Below, one piece after another: positions 37,601-45,703 of a DNA stretch of 64,000 nt (the stretch's first letter is position 1; each line of letters opens with the position of its first letter). Source of the DNA: CAYZMS01 sp964479625 (GTDB taxonomy: Bacteria > Bacteroidota > Bacteroidia > Chitinophagales > Saprospiraceae). The notes under the pieces were generated by a model. The model had not been told where the DNA came from, ran no database searches, and saw only the letters and a list, made by a program, of their open reading frames with translations. The stretch is taken from NCBI GenBank assembly GCA_964479625.1, contig CAYZMS010000004.1, positions 123,271-187,270 of the forward strand. Direction: 5' to 3'. A program made the translations under genes and the position numbers.

Positions 37601-38523
37601 GGCAGGACCCCCCCAGTTACCCGTATTCCTTTACCATCCAAAATAGCATCCTCTTTAAAGGTCGTGCAACAGTATCCCAGGGGCGATTCCAGTTTTCCTT
37701 TGTAGTACCGAAAGACATTAACTTCGAATTTGGTAATGGAAGGATCAGCTATTACGCTGCGGATCCTGTGCAGGAGCTGGATGCAGCGGGGTCTTTTGAA
37801 GAATTTATCATCGGCGGTTTTAGTGATACCGGCCTGGATGACCAGCAGGGGCCTCTTGTACAGGTGTTTATGAATTCGACCGACTTTGTTTTTGGGGGCA
37901 TCACAGACAATAACCCCACCTTGGTAGTTCAACTGGAAGATGAGAACGGGATCAATGTAGTGGGCAATAGCATAGGGCACGACCTGGAGGCCGTTTTGGA
38001 TGGAAATACTCAAAACACCTTTCGGTTAAATGATTTTTTCGAAGCGGAAAAAGATAATTTTCAAAAAGGAGAAGTGCGTTTTCCGCTGAGTGATATAGAG
38101 GATGGCCGACACGACCTTCGGGTGAAAGCCTGGGATGTGGCGAATAATTCGGCAGAGGGATATACGGAATTTGTAGTGGCGAGCGATGGGAAAATTGCTC
38201 TGGAGCGGGTGTTAAACTACCCGAACCCATTCACGGATCGAACCTGTTTCCAATTCGATCACAATATGGCCAATCAGGAGCTGGATGTCATGGTACAGAT
38301 CTTTACCATATCCGGGCGCCTGGTCAAAACGCTGGAGGGACGCATCTTTTCCGATGGGGCTATTCGGCAGGACGACTGTTTGGAATGGGACGGAAGGGAT
38401 GAATTCGGAGATCAATTGGCAAGGGGGGTGTATCTTTATCGGGTAAGGGTGCGTACTGCTGCAGTAGGTGGCAATGATATCCAGGGGGAAAGTGCATTCG
38501 AAAAACTGGTCATTCTGAAATAA
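34603..38523 (+). CDS. porU: T9SS sortase/C-terminal signal peptidase PorU
   Basis: This is a 1306-aa gingipain-like (C25) protease that removes the C-terminal sorting domain of T9SS cargo at the cell surface. It has a signal peptide, a long N-terminal beta region, and the catalytic pair His804 (TYLGHGGINGW) and Cys838 (LITATCSFTAYD). A C-terminal FlgD-like region (about residues 1215-1306) has LNYPNPFTDRTCFQF and VYLYRVRVR. All expected features are intact and the length fits. porV follows on the same strand after 234 bp. Confidence 0.95.
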   Translation: MKNFTFLFWAFLVISPLNGKFSILAQGMFDSPASDPRVIRLEWKPSYKLLRLGDQTWEYPAFLGAVEGELKPGLPVLVRRIPVEGPVRATIRIVNASFEAFDWQGHEGAETHLQEDLIVETQLDQSRDQYYLTISFVPIIRNGSNYRRLTSGQIQVDTRPLPRQTALRGPEDVLVSALADGQLFQMAVSEPGMYKLTFNFLQDELGLPVDDIDPRRLHLLGDAGGMLPTFTGATIPDDIPQHAIKVIGEEDGSFDSGDYLLFYAYGPDAWTFSEEAAAFRKEQNHYGRKQYYFLKVGNENGKRVGTSAAASNTEFITNSFDDYAHFEEDERNLLHEWEREQLGSGREWYGDFFDNAREYTYPALFEFPNRIEEEPLYFEARMALRFDRFSRFNLQLNSYTAQSGPASAVDIDAAETETRPYASFARLEDRRPIAGGDQIDVQVLYSYPSGGPDESQAWLDYITINARRELLFTGGQLVFRDAASQNYNSFGFELRASNPDLEIWNISEPYEAKVQQSDVADGRYTIRIQNDRTIPELVAFDPAASLKRPEAIGRIPNQNLHGIEDVDMVIIYHPEFQVSAQRLADHRTSYSGLRVRLVNVLDIYREFSSGRVDPSAIRNFNRMLFQREPDFRYVLLFGDGSFDNGDYYSLGQTFIPTYQNESLTPIFAFPADDYFAIMNNQEGNGTLQGMVDLAIGRFTVRTPEEAAAMVEKVIHYDINPNSFTDWRNRLVFVGDDEDNMTHTDDADDIAEIVKDRFPNFNIDKLYLDAFPQQSGSAENRIPQVNERINQNIFKGTVAVTYLGHGGINGWAQERVLTRTDINSWRNYDLGTILITATCSFTAYDESSITSAGEEAFLNERGGATALMTTTRAVFAAQNARLTEETMKALFELDDRGQAPTLGEVIATAKNRLTGSSTTTNSRKFCLIGDPAMRPNIARLGVRTTKVDSLEAGAALDTLRALQKVTVEGEVVDLDGNRLENFNGEVFPTVYDKAIRTTTLGQDPPSYPYSFTIQNSILFKGRATVSQGRFQFSFVVPKDINFEFGNGRISYYAADPVQELDAAGSFEEFIIGGFSDTGLDDQQGPLVQVFMNSTDFVFGGITDNNPTLVVQLEDENGINVVGNSIGHDLEAVLDGNTQNTFRLNDFFEAEKDNFQKGEVRFPLSDIEDGRHDLRVKAWDVANNSAEGYTEFVVASDGKIALERVLNYPNPFTDRTCFQFDHNMANQELDVMVQIFTISGRLVKTLEGRIFSDGAIRQDDCLEWDGRDEFGDQLARGVYLYRVRVRTAAVGGNDIQGESAFEKLVILK

Positions 38524-38721
38524 GCGGCCCCCGGGGATGGCGAGCAGGTGGATCAAAATGATTACCCTCCAAAGCCGGAAAATGAATTAAATCACAATTT
38601 CCGGAAAATAAGGAACTCCCTTTTTTCGTAAAGGTTATGTAATTCCAGTAAGCGGTCACGGGCGCCTATTGTTTCTTTTTTTATCGCCCTCTTTACGCAA
38701 GGGAGTTTTGAGACTTCCTTC

Positions 38722-38729
38722 TATATTTG
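38722..38729 (+). promoter_or_regulatory. Bacteroidota-type -7 box before porV, TATATTTG
   Basis: An exact TAnnTTTG box is 28 bp upstream of the porV ATG, suggesting porV has its own promoter despite following porU. No matching -33 TTG is seen at the normal spacing. Confidence 0.45.
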
Positions 38730-38757
38730 CGCAAAATTTTTTCAAACTATAGTTCTC

Positions 38758-39969
38758 ATGAAGCAAACATTACTCCAATTAGCTGCAACACTGCTGGTTG
38801 TTCTTTTCGCCCTGACCACGGTCAGCGCACAATGCACGGAAAACGACAATGGAGAGCTGGTCAACCTGGACGGTACGCCCTGCATTAATACCGTAGTGAC
38901 GGCAGTTCCCTTTCTGCGCATCACTCCGGATGCCCGCGGAGGCGCAATGGGAGATGCCGGAGTTGCTACCTCTGCTGATGCCAATAAAATGCACTACAAT
39001 GCTTCGGCTTTGGTGTATGCTGACGAGCAATTCGGGGTTTCAGCCACTTACACCCCCTGGTTGCGGGCCCTGGGGTTGAACGATGTATATCTGGCTTACC
39101 TGAGTGGTTTTTATAAAATCGACGATTTGCAGACGGTTGGGCTGGCCATTCGGTACTTTTCCCTGGGGAGCATTGAATTTACCGACAATAACGGTCAACC
39201 CTTGAGTACGGGCCGCCCAAATGAATTTGAGATCAACGCCGCCTACTCCAGGAAACTTTCGGATAACTTCTCTGCCGCCCTCAGTGCGAAATTTATCTTT
39301 TCCAACCTGGCGGCCGGGCAGATCGTTCAGGGAGAGACTATTGAGCCCGGTACTGCCGGTGCGGCTGACCTGTCCATCACCTACAAAACACCTATCGAAC
39401 TAAAGAATGCAGAATCGGAATTGACCCTCGGGCTTGCCCTTACCAATATTGGTTCGAAAATTACCTATACCAACTCCCTTAACCAGGACTTCCTGCCGCA
39501 AAACTTCGGCCTTGGTGCTGCCTGGACAATCGACTTCGACGAATATAATCAGTTTACCTTCACCACCGATGTGAATAAGTTGCTGGTACCCACTCCTTGT
39601 CAGGGAACAGAGGAAGAGTGTGACCAAAACGGGGACGGTATTCCGGATTGGAAGGATGAATCACCCATTGGGGCCATTTTCTCTTCCTGGACGGATGCTC
39701 CTGAGGGCTTTTCGGAGGAGTTAAAGGAACTGGCATTCAGCTTTGGTGCGGAGTACTGGTATGATCAGCAGTTTGCTGTTAGGGCCGGATACTTTAGCGA
39801 ACACTCTCAAAAAGGCGGGCGCAAATACCTGACCGTAGGCCTGGGGTTGAAGTACAACATCTTCGGATTGAATTTCTCCTACCTGGTCCCGACAACCAAC
39901 CAACGTAACCCACTGGATAATACCTTGCGTTTCTCTCTATTATTCGATTTCGCTCAGCTGGATAAATAA
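38758..39969 (+). CDS. porV: T9SS outer-membrane shuttle protein PorV
   Basis: This is a 403-aa FadL-like barrel with signal peptide (QLAATLLVVLFALTTVSAQ). The PorV hallmark is present near the N-terminus: AVPFLRITPDARGGAMGDAG, VATSADANKMHYNASALVY. PorV collects cargo from the SprA/Sov translocon and passes it to PorU, with which it forms the attachment complex. An internal acidic stretch, CDQNGDGIPDWKDESP, resembles a calcium-binding loop. It ends close to the nested inverted repeat and rnpB. Confidence 0.95.
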   Translation: MKQTLLQLAATLLVVLFALTTVSAQCTENDNGELVNLDGTPCINTVVTAVPFLRITPDARGGAMGDAGVATSADANKMHYNASALVYADEQFGVSATYTPWLRALGLNDVYLAYLSGFYKIDDLQTVGLAIRYFSLGSIEFTDNNGQPLSTGRPNEFEINAAYSRKLSDNFSAALSAKFIFSNLAAGQIVQGETIEPGTAGAADLSITYKTPIELKNAESELTLGLALTNIGSKITYTNSLNQDFLPQNFGLGAAWTIDFDEYNQFTFTTDVNKLLVPTPCQGTEEECDQNGDGIPDWKDESPIGAIFSSWTDAPEGFSEELKELAFSFGAEYWYDQQFAVRAGYFSEHSQKGGRKYLTVGLGLKYNIFGLNFSYLVPTTNQRNPLDNTLRFSLLFDFAQLDK

Positions 39970-39973
39970 AGGA

Positions 39974-40043
39974 GAGTACTTAGATAAAGGTACTTAGTAG
40001 TTGGTGCATCTGCACTGATTACTAAGTACTTCACTAAGTACTC
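39974..40043. repeat. Nested inverted repeats between porV and rnpB
   Basis: Four copies of the core TACTTAG (two in each orientation) make two nested hairpins: outer arms 39974-39983 (GAGTACTTAG) and 40034-40043; inner arms 39990-39999 (GTACTTAGTA) and 40020-40029. It sits at the 3' ends of porV and the opposing rnpB and may end both transcripts, though it lacks a T-run. Confidence 0.7.
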
Positions 40044-40047
40044 TAAA

Positions 40048-40440
40048 GAAGACTGCAAACCTGTAATCCGGATTCTGTCCTCCCCATAGGGATGCTCTAT
40101 CATTTATCTAGTTCCGGCGTCACCACCGGAATCTATCTGCCTACCCTTCCCGACTTCCGTAGAAACAGGCCGAGCTAGCCTGAGCTTTTCAGCATCGGGA
40201 TATATGTGGCATTTCAACCCGCAAGGTTTATCCAAGCGACCCGTTGCCGGGCCGGCGCGTGCGCTCTTACCACACGTTTTCACCCTTACCCCTTTCGGGG
40301 CGGTTTGTTTTCTGTGATACTTTCTGTATCTCGTCTTTAAAGACGAAACCCCATCCGTTAGATGGTACGGCGCTCTACGTTGTCCGGACTTTCCTCATGC
40401 CGCCCGGAGGCGGCCCGCGATAGAGCGGTTTACAGTATTC
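40048..40440 (-). ncRNA. rnpB: RNase P RNA
   Basis: Catalytic RNA of RNase P, which trims tRNA 5' leaders. Read on the minus strand it has conserved blocks: GAGGAAAGTCCGGACA near the 5' end, GGTAAGAGCGCAC, GGGTGAAAACGTG before it, and GACAGAATCCGG at the 3' end. Helix P1 is formed by 40427-40440 and 40048-40061 (14 bp with wobbles), which sets the ends at about 393 nt, usual for a type A RNA. A box TATTTTTA (40444-40451 complement) just upstream is close to the -7 consensus. Confidence 0.93.
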
Positions 40441-40538
40441 TTGTAAAAATACGGAAAACCCTTGTGATTTAAAAGGCCTCTGCCTTGATACAGTTTCTTC
40501 AGGTGAGCTATATTTCTTTTTTATTTAATTTTCCGGTC

Positions 40539-43500
40539 ATGGAAAAAAGGAAGATCGGCTGGGTGTTATACTGTGCACTGGTTTTTTTGAACGCTTGCCA
40601 GGGGTTTCCTGAAAACCCACCTGATCGTTTGCGTACCATGCAGGCCGAATCGGAGAAGCTGGAACGGCAGGTGGGAGAGGGCGTTTTTTTTACTTTATCC
40701 CCTAAAGACCAGCTTTCTTTGCTTCAGGCTTTGCCCTTTGGGTGTTTTGTGTTCCAAAATGATTCACTCCTGTTGTGGAACCGGGAAGAGGTTGCTCAAC
40801 CGAGGCTTTTATCCGAGGGGATGCAATACCTGCCTGATCAGGATTCGACTGCCTTGTATGAATTACGTACCATCAGGGAATATCAGCTCATTGCTCAATA
40901 TCCATTGGCGGAGATTCTGGGAGAAGCCCATTTCCTATGTCAGAAGGGTAAACCGATCTATGGGTCAACTGCTTTGGGCTTAGCCTATTGTCCTTTGGAA
41001 GCATCTAATGCCAGGAACAAAAATGCGGTCCTTCTGGTCACTAGTTTGCTGGTACTTATCCTATTCTGGTGGCTGAGCTTTAGATGGGCATTCACTCGTC
41101 CACGGGGGGGGATATTGACAATTATTGGCGGACTATTCCTCATATACCTGATCGAATGGCAGGGCTGGGGGGCTACTTTTCAGTGGTTTCAGCCAAGCTT
41201 CGGGCCTGGAGCACCGGCCCGTTCCCATGGGGGGCTGGTCTTGATGAGTTTGCAATTGGTTATTGGTATGCTTTTTTTTAACCAAGCTTTCCAAGCCAAA
41301 GACTACAGGGGAAGTACCCGTTCCCTGAAAGTTCGGACGATTTCGGCCTATTGGGCAGCAGCTATGGGCTTGTTGGTGATCACTTATACGATCCGTTCCC
41401 TGGTAGATCATACCGACCGCGCTTTGAATTACGGTAATTTCTTTCGAATGCAATGGGAGGATGGATTGACCTTGTGGAGTGGGATGCTTTTGTTTTTTGC
41501 ACTTTATTTGTTTACGCACCGCCTATTGGTAACCGTTAGGGACTTTCCTCTTTCCAACCGCTTTCAATTAACGGCCTTATTGATTGGTGCCGCCTTATCG
41601 CTACCATTCACTCTAGTGATGCCCCTGGGCTTTCACCCCCTGGTGCTCTTCTTGATTATCCTCAGTTTCCTACTACTTTTCGATCTTTTTACCGATATCC
41701 GCCTGGAAAGTCTTACCTGGCCCCTTACCTGGATCTTCATTTTCTCCGTTTTTGGAGCCGTTTTATTCTACAAATATTCCATTCAAAAAGATTTTGAGCG
41801 GATGGAATCGCTTGCCCGGCTATTGGAAAGGCAGGACCTAGAGGGCTTGAAAGCAGTGGATTCCAGCCTTTCCGTTGCTTGCTATGACGGATCCGGCCAA
41901 CTTATCGCATACAATAATTTCCCTCCTCCTTCTACAATGGAAACGCAGGTAAAAGCGGGTAGGGTTTCGAAAGACCTGAACAGCCGCAGAGCCCGCCTGG
42001 ATTTCGGGCTGGCTGAAGGGGGCTATTTAAGTTTGATCAGGCCACTGGACGGTTACTTACGCCCGATCTTGTTGTTTTCCTACCTGTTTTGGCTACTCTT
42101 GTTGAGCCTTGGCCTTTTTCTGCTCTTTTCCCGCTGGTCCGGGCGAAGGTTACAGGCTATTGATCTACCCCTGCCGGGCAGGACCTCTCTGCGAAGGAGA
42201 GTGCAATGGTCTACGGTTATTATCGTAGCCGCTTCTTTTTTGGTGATCGGCCTGGTTACGGTGTCCAATTACCGGCAAACGCGCCTCCTTCGGGTGGAAC
42301 GGGAACAACTAGACGGGTTCCTGGAAGTTCGGGATGCGCTTGAACAGGCATTATCTTCGGGAGAAACAATGGACAGCCTGACCGGGCAGCAAATACTGAT
42401 GGAGGCTAAAGGGCAGCTTTTTGCTTCGGACGGGAAAGCTATTGCCGAAAAGTCTACTTTTTTACACACCTATTTACCTGTACGGGTACTAGAAGAATTC
42501 AGGGCTGGCACGCTGCTGTTCACCTTTCGAAACCAATTGTATCTGCCTCTGGAGTTAAACAATGCGGAACCTGCTGTATTGGGGTTCCCCTTTCAGCCTA
42601 ACACTCCGGATCTTCAGGCTGAGGTATTCGATTTTATGGGCACCCTACTGAGCATTTATGCTTTCCTGCTTTTGGCTGCAGCCAGTGTGGCCTTCCTGGC
42701 AGCTAATTCCATCGCTCAGCCCATCCAACAGATTGGAGAACGCCTGGGTAGTTTACAGTTGGCTGCCAACCAGCCCCTGATCTGGGAGAGTGACGATGAG
42801 ATCGGGGATTTGGTCCGGGCCTATAACAGCGCCTTGAAAAAACTGGAGGAAAGTACCGAGCAATTAAAACAGAAGGAGCGGGAAGGTGCCTGGAGGGAAA
42901 TGGCCCGGCAAGTCGCTCACGAGATCAAAAATCCCCTTACCCCAATGAAATTGAAGCTCCAACATTTGGAGTACATCCAACAGGTCCAGCCGGAGCGGGC
43001 GCGAGCACTGCTGCCGGATGTTTCCCGGACGCTCATCGAACAGATCAATGGCCTGGACCGGATCGCCGGAGCCTTTTCCAGTTATGCCCGCCTTCCCGAG
43101 GCAAGGCCAGAGCGGTTGGACTGGTCCAGGCAGGTGCGGGACGCAGCCAGCCTGTTTGAAGGACAGAGGGCTGAATCCTATAAAATACAGGTGGAATTGC
43201 CCTCAGAGCCGGTTTGGGTAAAGGCAGACCGCAATCATCTGGTCAGGATTTTGAACAATTTACTGTCTAATGCTATTCAAGCTTTACTCGAAGAACAAGC
43301 AGGGAAGGTAATTGTGCGGCTAAACAAGGGAACTGAAACGGCCCGACTTTCTATAACGGATAACGGGACGGGCATTCCCGAAGATAAACAGTCCCGATTA
43401 TTTCAGCCCTACTTTACGACCAAATCCTCTGGTACGGGTCTCGGGTTGGCTATGACAAAAAACATGGTCGAAACTGCTGACGGAAAAATCGATTTTGAAA

Positions 43501-43553
43501 CCGAAGCGGGTGTTGGTACGACCTTCTGGGTAGAACTCCCTTTAAACGAATAG
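40539..43553 (+). CDS. Large multi-pass membrane sensor histidine kinase
   Basis: This is a 1004-aa kinase. I start it at the ATG of MEKRKIGWVLY; a TTG at 40485 would add 18 residues. The N-terminal 160 residues are extracytoplasmic (FLNACQG may be a lipobox or a signal anchor). About eight hydrophobic helices follow (about 160-435), then a loop domain, further helices near 525-590, and one near 690-715. A HAMP region (about 715-770) precedes the H-box (AHEIKNPLTP, His794), the N-box (NNLLSNAIQA) and the G-boxes (DNGTGIPED, GTGLGLAM). The layout resembles NtrY-type kinases. No response regulator is adjacent, so signal and partner are unknown. Confidence 0.85.
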   Translation: MEKRKIGWVLYCALVFLNACQGFPENPPDRLRTMQAESEKLERQVGEGVFFTLSPKDQLSLLQALPFGCFVFQNDSLLLWNREEVAQPRLLSEGMQYLPDQDSTALYELRTIREYQLIAQYPLAEILGEAHFLCQKGKPIYGSTALGLAYCPLEASNARNKNAVLLVTSLLVLILFWWLSFRWAFTRPRGGILTIIGGLFLIYLIEWQGWGATFQWFQPSFGPGAPARSHGGLVLMSLQLVIGMLFFNQAFQAKDYRGSTRSLKVRTISAYWAAAMGLLVITYTIRSLVDHTDRALNYGNFFRMQWEDGLTLWSGMLLFFALYLFTHRLLVTVRDFPLSNRFQLTALLIGAALSLPFTLVMPLGFHPLVLFLIILSFLLLFDLFTDIRLESLTWPLTWIFIFSVFGAVLFYKYSIQKDFERMESLARLLERQDLEGLKAVDSSLSVACYDGSGQLIAYNNFPPPSTMETQVKAGRVSKDLNSRRARLDFGLAEGGYLSLIRPLDGYLRPILLFSYLFWLLLLSLGLFLLFSRWSGRRLQAIDLPLPGRTSLRRRVQWSTVIIVAASFLVIGLVTVSNYRQTRLLRVEREQLDGFLEVRDALEQALSSGETMDSLTGQQILMEAKGQLFASDGKAIAEKSTFLHTYLPVRVLEEFRAGTLLFTFRNQLYLPLELNNAEPAVLGFPFQPNTPDLQAEVFDFMGTLLSIYAFLLLAAASVAFLAANSIAQPIQQIGERLGSLQLAANQPLIWESDDEIGDLVRAYNSALKKLEESTEQLKQKEREGAWREMARQVAHEIKNPLTPMKLKLQHLEYIQQVQPERARALLPDVSRTLIEQINGLDRIAGAFSSYARLPEARPERLDWSRQVRDAASLFEGQRAESYKIQVELPSEPVWVKADRNHLVRILNNLLSNAIQALLEEQAGKVIVRLNKGTETARLSITDNGTGIPEDKQSRLFQPYFTTKSSGTGLGLAMTKNMVETADGKIDFETEAGVGTTFWVELPLNE

Positions 43554-43592
43554 CAGGTTAACAAATTAGTTCATCATCAAAAAACATAACCC

Positions 43593-45062
43593 ATAACACA
43601 GAAGTCAAAAGCGATCATTATCGGTTCAGGTATCGGTGGTCTGGCCACTGCTGTTCGCCTGGCTGCAGGGGGAAAGGAAGTAGTAGTGTACGAAGCCAAT
43701 GCCTATCCCGGGGGAAAATTATCCCAATTTACAGAAAGTGGGTATCGCTTCGATGCAGGCCCCTCTTTGTTCACCATGCCGCATTATGTAGACGAGCTGT
43801 TTGAAGTGGCAGGGGAAAATCCCCGGGAGCATTTCCAATACCGGCGTTTGGAGGTGGTCTGTAATTACTTCTGGGAGGATGGGACGCGTTTAAAAGCCTA
43901 TGCGGATCCCAGTGCTTTTTCGCAGGAGGTAGAAGCAGTATTGGGCGTGCCGGCAGAAAGGCTATTGCATATCCTCCAAAGGAGCACCGAAAAATACGAG
44001 TTGACCGGTCGGATTTTTCTGGAAAAATCACTTCACAGAGCTAAGACCTGGTTTTCTCCTGCAGTGGTAAGAGCCTTGCTGCATTTACCCCGCTATGACC
44101 TTTTTTCAAGTATGCATACCGTCAATGAACGCCTGGCCGGGCACCCTAAACTCGTGCAACTGTTCAACCGCTTTGCTACCTACAACGGGTCAAACCCCTA
44201 CCGCGCTCCGGGCTTGTTAACGGTAATTCCGCATTTTGAACATGGGATTGGCGCTTTCTTTCCCGAGGGTGGGATGCACAGTATTACCCAGGCTGTGTAC
44301 CAGTTAGCCGAACGGCTGGGAGTGCGTTTTCATTTTGAAAGCCCGGTAGATCGAATTCTGGTAGAAAAAAAACAGGCCATTGGTGTCCAAGCCGATGGAA
44401 AAAAGGAAATAGCTGATCTGGTAGTTTCGAATATGGATGTCTTCTTTGCTTACCAAAAGCTACTTGCAGACCAACCGCGGCCCAAACGTATTTTGGAACA
44501 GGAGAAATCCACTTCGGCCATTATTTTCTATTGGGGCATTAAAAAGGAATTTCCCGAGCTGGATCTACACAATATTTTCTTTAGCGAGGATTACCGGGAG
44601 GAATTTGAGTGCTTAAGCGAAGGAAGGATCACCGATGACCCTACCGTTTATATCAATATTAGTTCGAAATTAAGTCCTGGAGATGCTCCTGAAGGGGCGG
44701 AAGCATGGTTTGTAATGGTCAATGCGCCTTTTCAAGACGGACAGGATTGGGAGGGTCTTGTTGATCGTACCCGAATGAATGTGCTACAGAAATTAAGCCG
44801 GATACTTGGCAGGGATATTGTGCCACTGATCGAACAGGAAGGCCTGCTCGATCCGAGAAGTATAGAATCCAGAACCCGCTCTCACCTGGGGGCCTTGTAT
44901 GGAACCAGTTCCAACAATCGAATGGCCGCCTTCCTGCGGCACCCTAATTTTAGCAGGAAGATCAGGAATTTATATTTTTGTGGAGGAAGTGTTCATCCGG
45001 GTGGAGGCATCCCCTTAGCTTTGTTGTCGGCGAAAATAGTCGCCGGGGAAGTCGTTAACTAA
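43593..45062 (+). CDS. crtI: Phytoene desaturase (CrtI family), non-ATG start
   Basis: Desaturates phytoene towards lycopene. The FAD motif IIIGSGIGGLATA is encoded at 43614-43652, upstream of the first usable GTG (43686), so the true start must be further left. The frame is open only from 43590, and the only fitting start is ATA at 43593, giving MTQKSKAIIIGSG. A TAA at 43587 closes the frame upstream. The resulting 489 aa is the normal length. The C-terminal motif is LYFCGGSVHPGGGIPLALLS. The ATA may be a mutation, an assembly error or a rare start. It is first of three carotenoid genes. Confidence 0.9.
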   Translation: MTQKSKAIIIGSGIGGLATAVRLAAGGKEVVVYEANAYPGGKLSQFTESGYRFDAGPSLFTMPHYVDELFEVAGENPREHFQYRRLEVVCNYFWEDGTRLKAYADPSAFSQEVEAVLGVPAERLLHILQRSTEKYELTGRIFLEKSLHRAKTWFSPAVVRALLHLPRYDLFSSMHTVNERLAGHPKLVQLFNRFATYNGSNPYRAPGLLTVIPHFEHGIGAFFPEGGMHSITQAVYQLAERLGVRFHFESPVDRILVEKKQAIGVQADGKKEIADLVVSNMDVFFAYQKLLADQPRPKRILEQEKSTSAIIFYWGIKKEFPELDLHNIFFSEDYREEFECLSEGRITDDPTVYINISSKLSPGDAPEGAEAWFVMVNAPFQDGQDWEGLVDRTRMNVLQKLSRILGRDIVPLIEQEGLLDPRSIESRTRSHLGALYGTSSNNRMAAFLRHPNFSRKIRNLYFCGGSVHPGGGIPLALLSAKIVAGEVVN

Positions 45063-45073
45063 AATGTAGAATT

Positions 45074-45700
45074 CTGAAAACCCAACTTGCCATTGTCCTG
45101 CTTTCGATCTTTTATTTAATAGGGTTGGCGGGTATCCTGCTGCCCCTACATGAAGACTTTATTTTATTAACGCCTTTTAACCTGTTGGTTTCTTTGGTCC
45201 TGATCCTTTGGGTACACGGGGAGTGGAAGCCAATTTTTTCACTTTTTTTACTCGGGACATTTGTATGGGGTTATGGGGCAGAGGTGATGGGGGTAAATAT
45301 CGGGTTTCCCTTTGGGAATTATTCCTACGGCCCGGTATTGGGTCCCAAGCTTTGGAATACCCCCCTGATGATTGGAGTTAACTGGATCTTGGTTACTTAT
45401 GCCTGCGGAACTACTACCAATAACCTGATCCCTGCCTTGCACTGGGCCTTTAAAGGTTTTCTTACGAGCCTTCTGATGGTTGGACTTGATGCATTGATCG
45501 AACCCGTTGCCATTTCTTTTAATTTTTGGAGCTGGGAGGGGGGTAGTCCCCCGCTTAGCAACTACCTGGGGTGGTTAGGGGTAGCTCTTCCTCCTGCTAT
45601 GTTCTTTCATTATCACTTTCCAAAGGTTCGAAACAAAGCGGGGGTAGCACTGTTTATTTGGCAACTCCTGTTTTTTGCACTATTGAATATGTTCAGTTAA
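45074..45700 (+). CDS. CruF-like carotenoid biosynthesis membrane protein, non-ATG start
   Basis: This is a multi-helix membrane protein of the carotenoid biosynthesis (CruF/DUF422) family, with GVNIGFPFGNYSYGP, IGVNWILVTYAC and LDALIEPVAISFNFWSW as recognisable conserved blocks. CruF-type enzymes hydrate the carotenoid end group. The first TTG (45125) cuts into the first transmembrane helix. Reading upstream gives LKTQLAIVLLSIFYLIGLAG, which supports a start at CTG 45074 (208 aa) or ATT 45071. No ATG, GTG or TTG is available in frame. It lies between crtI and crtZ, so the carotenoid role is supported by context. Confidence 0.75.
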   Translation: MKTQLAIVLLSIFYLIGLAGILLPLHEDFILLTPFNLLVSLVLILWVHGEWKPIFSLFLLGTFVWGYGAEVMGVNIGFPFGNYSYGPVLGPKLWNTPLMIGVNWILVTYACGTTTNNLIPALHWAFKGFLTSLLMVGLDALIEPVAISFNFWSWEGGSPPLSNYLGWLGVALPPAMFFHYHFPKVRNKAGVALFIWQLLFFALLNMFS

Positions 45701-45703
45701 ACT

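Noticed and set aside
39974..40043. CRISPR array or tandem repeat
   Set aside because: The four units are short and in inverted pairs with unequal spacing, so they form hairpins rather than repeats with spacers.
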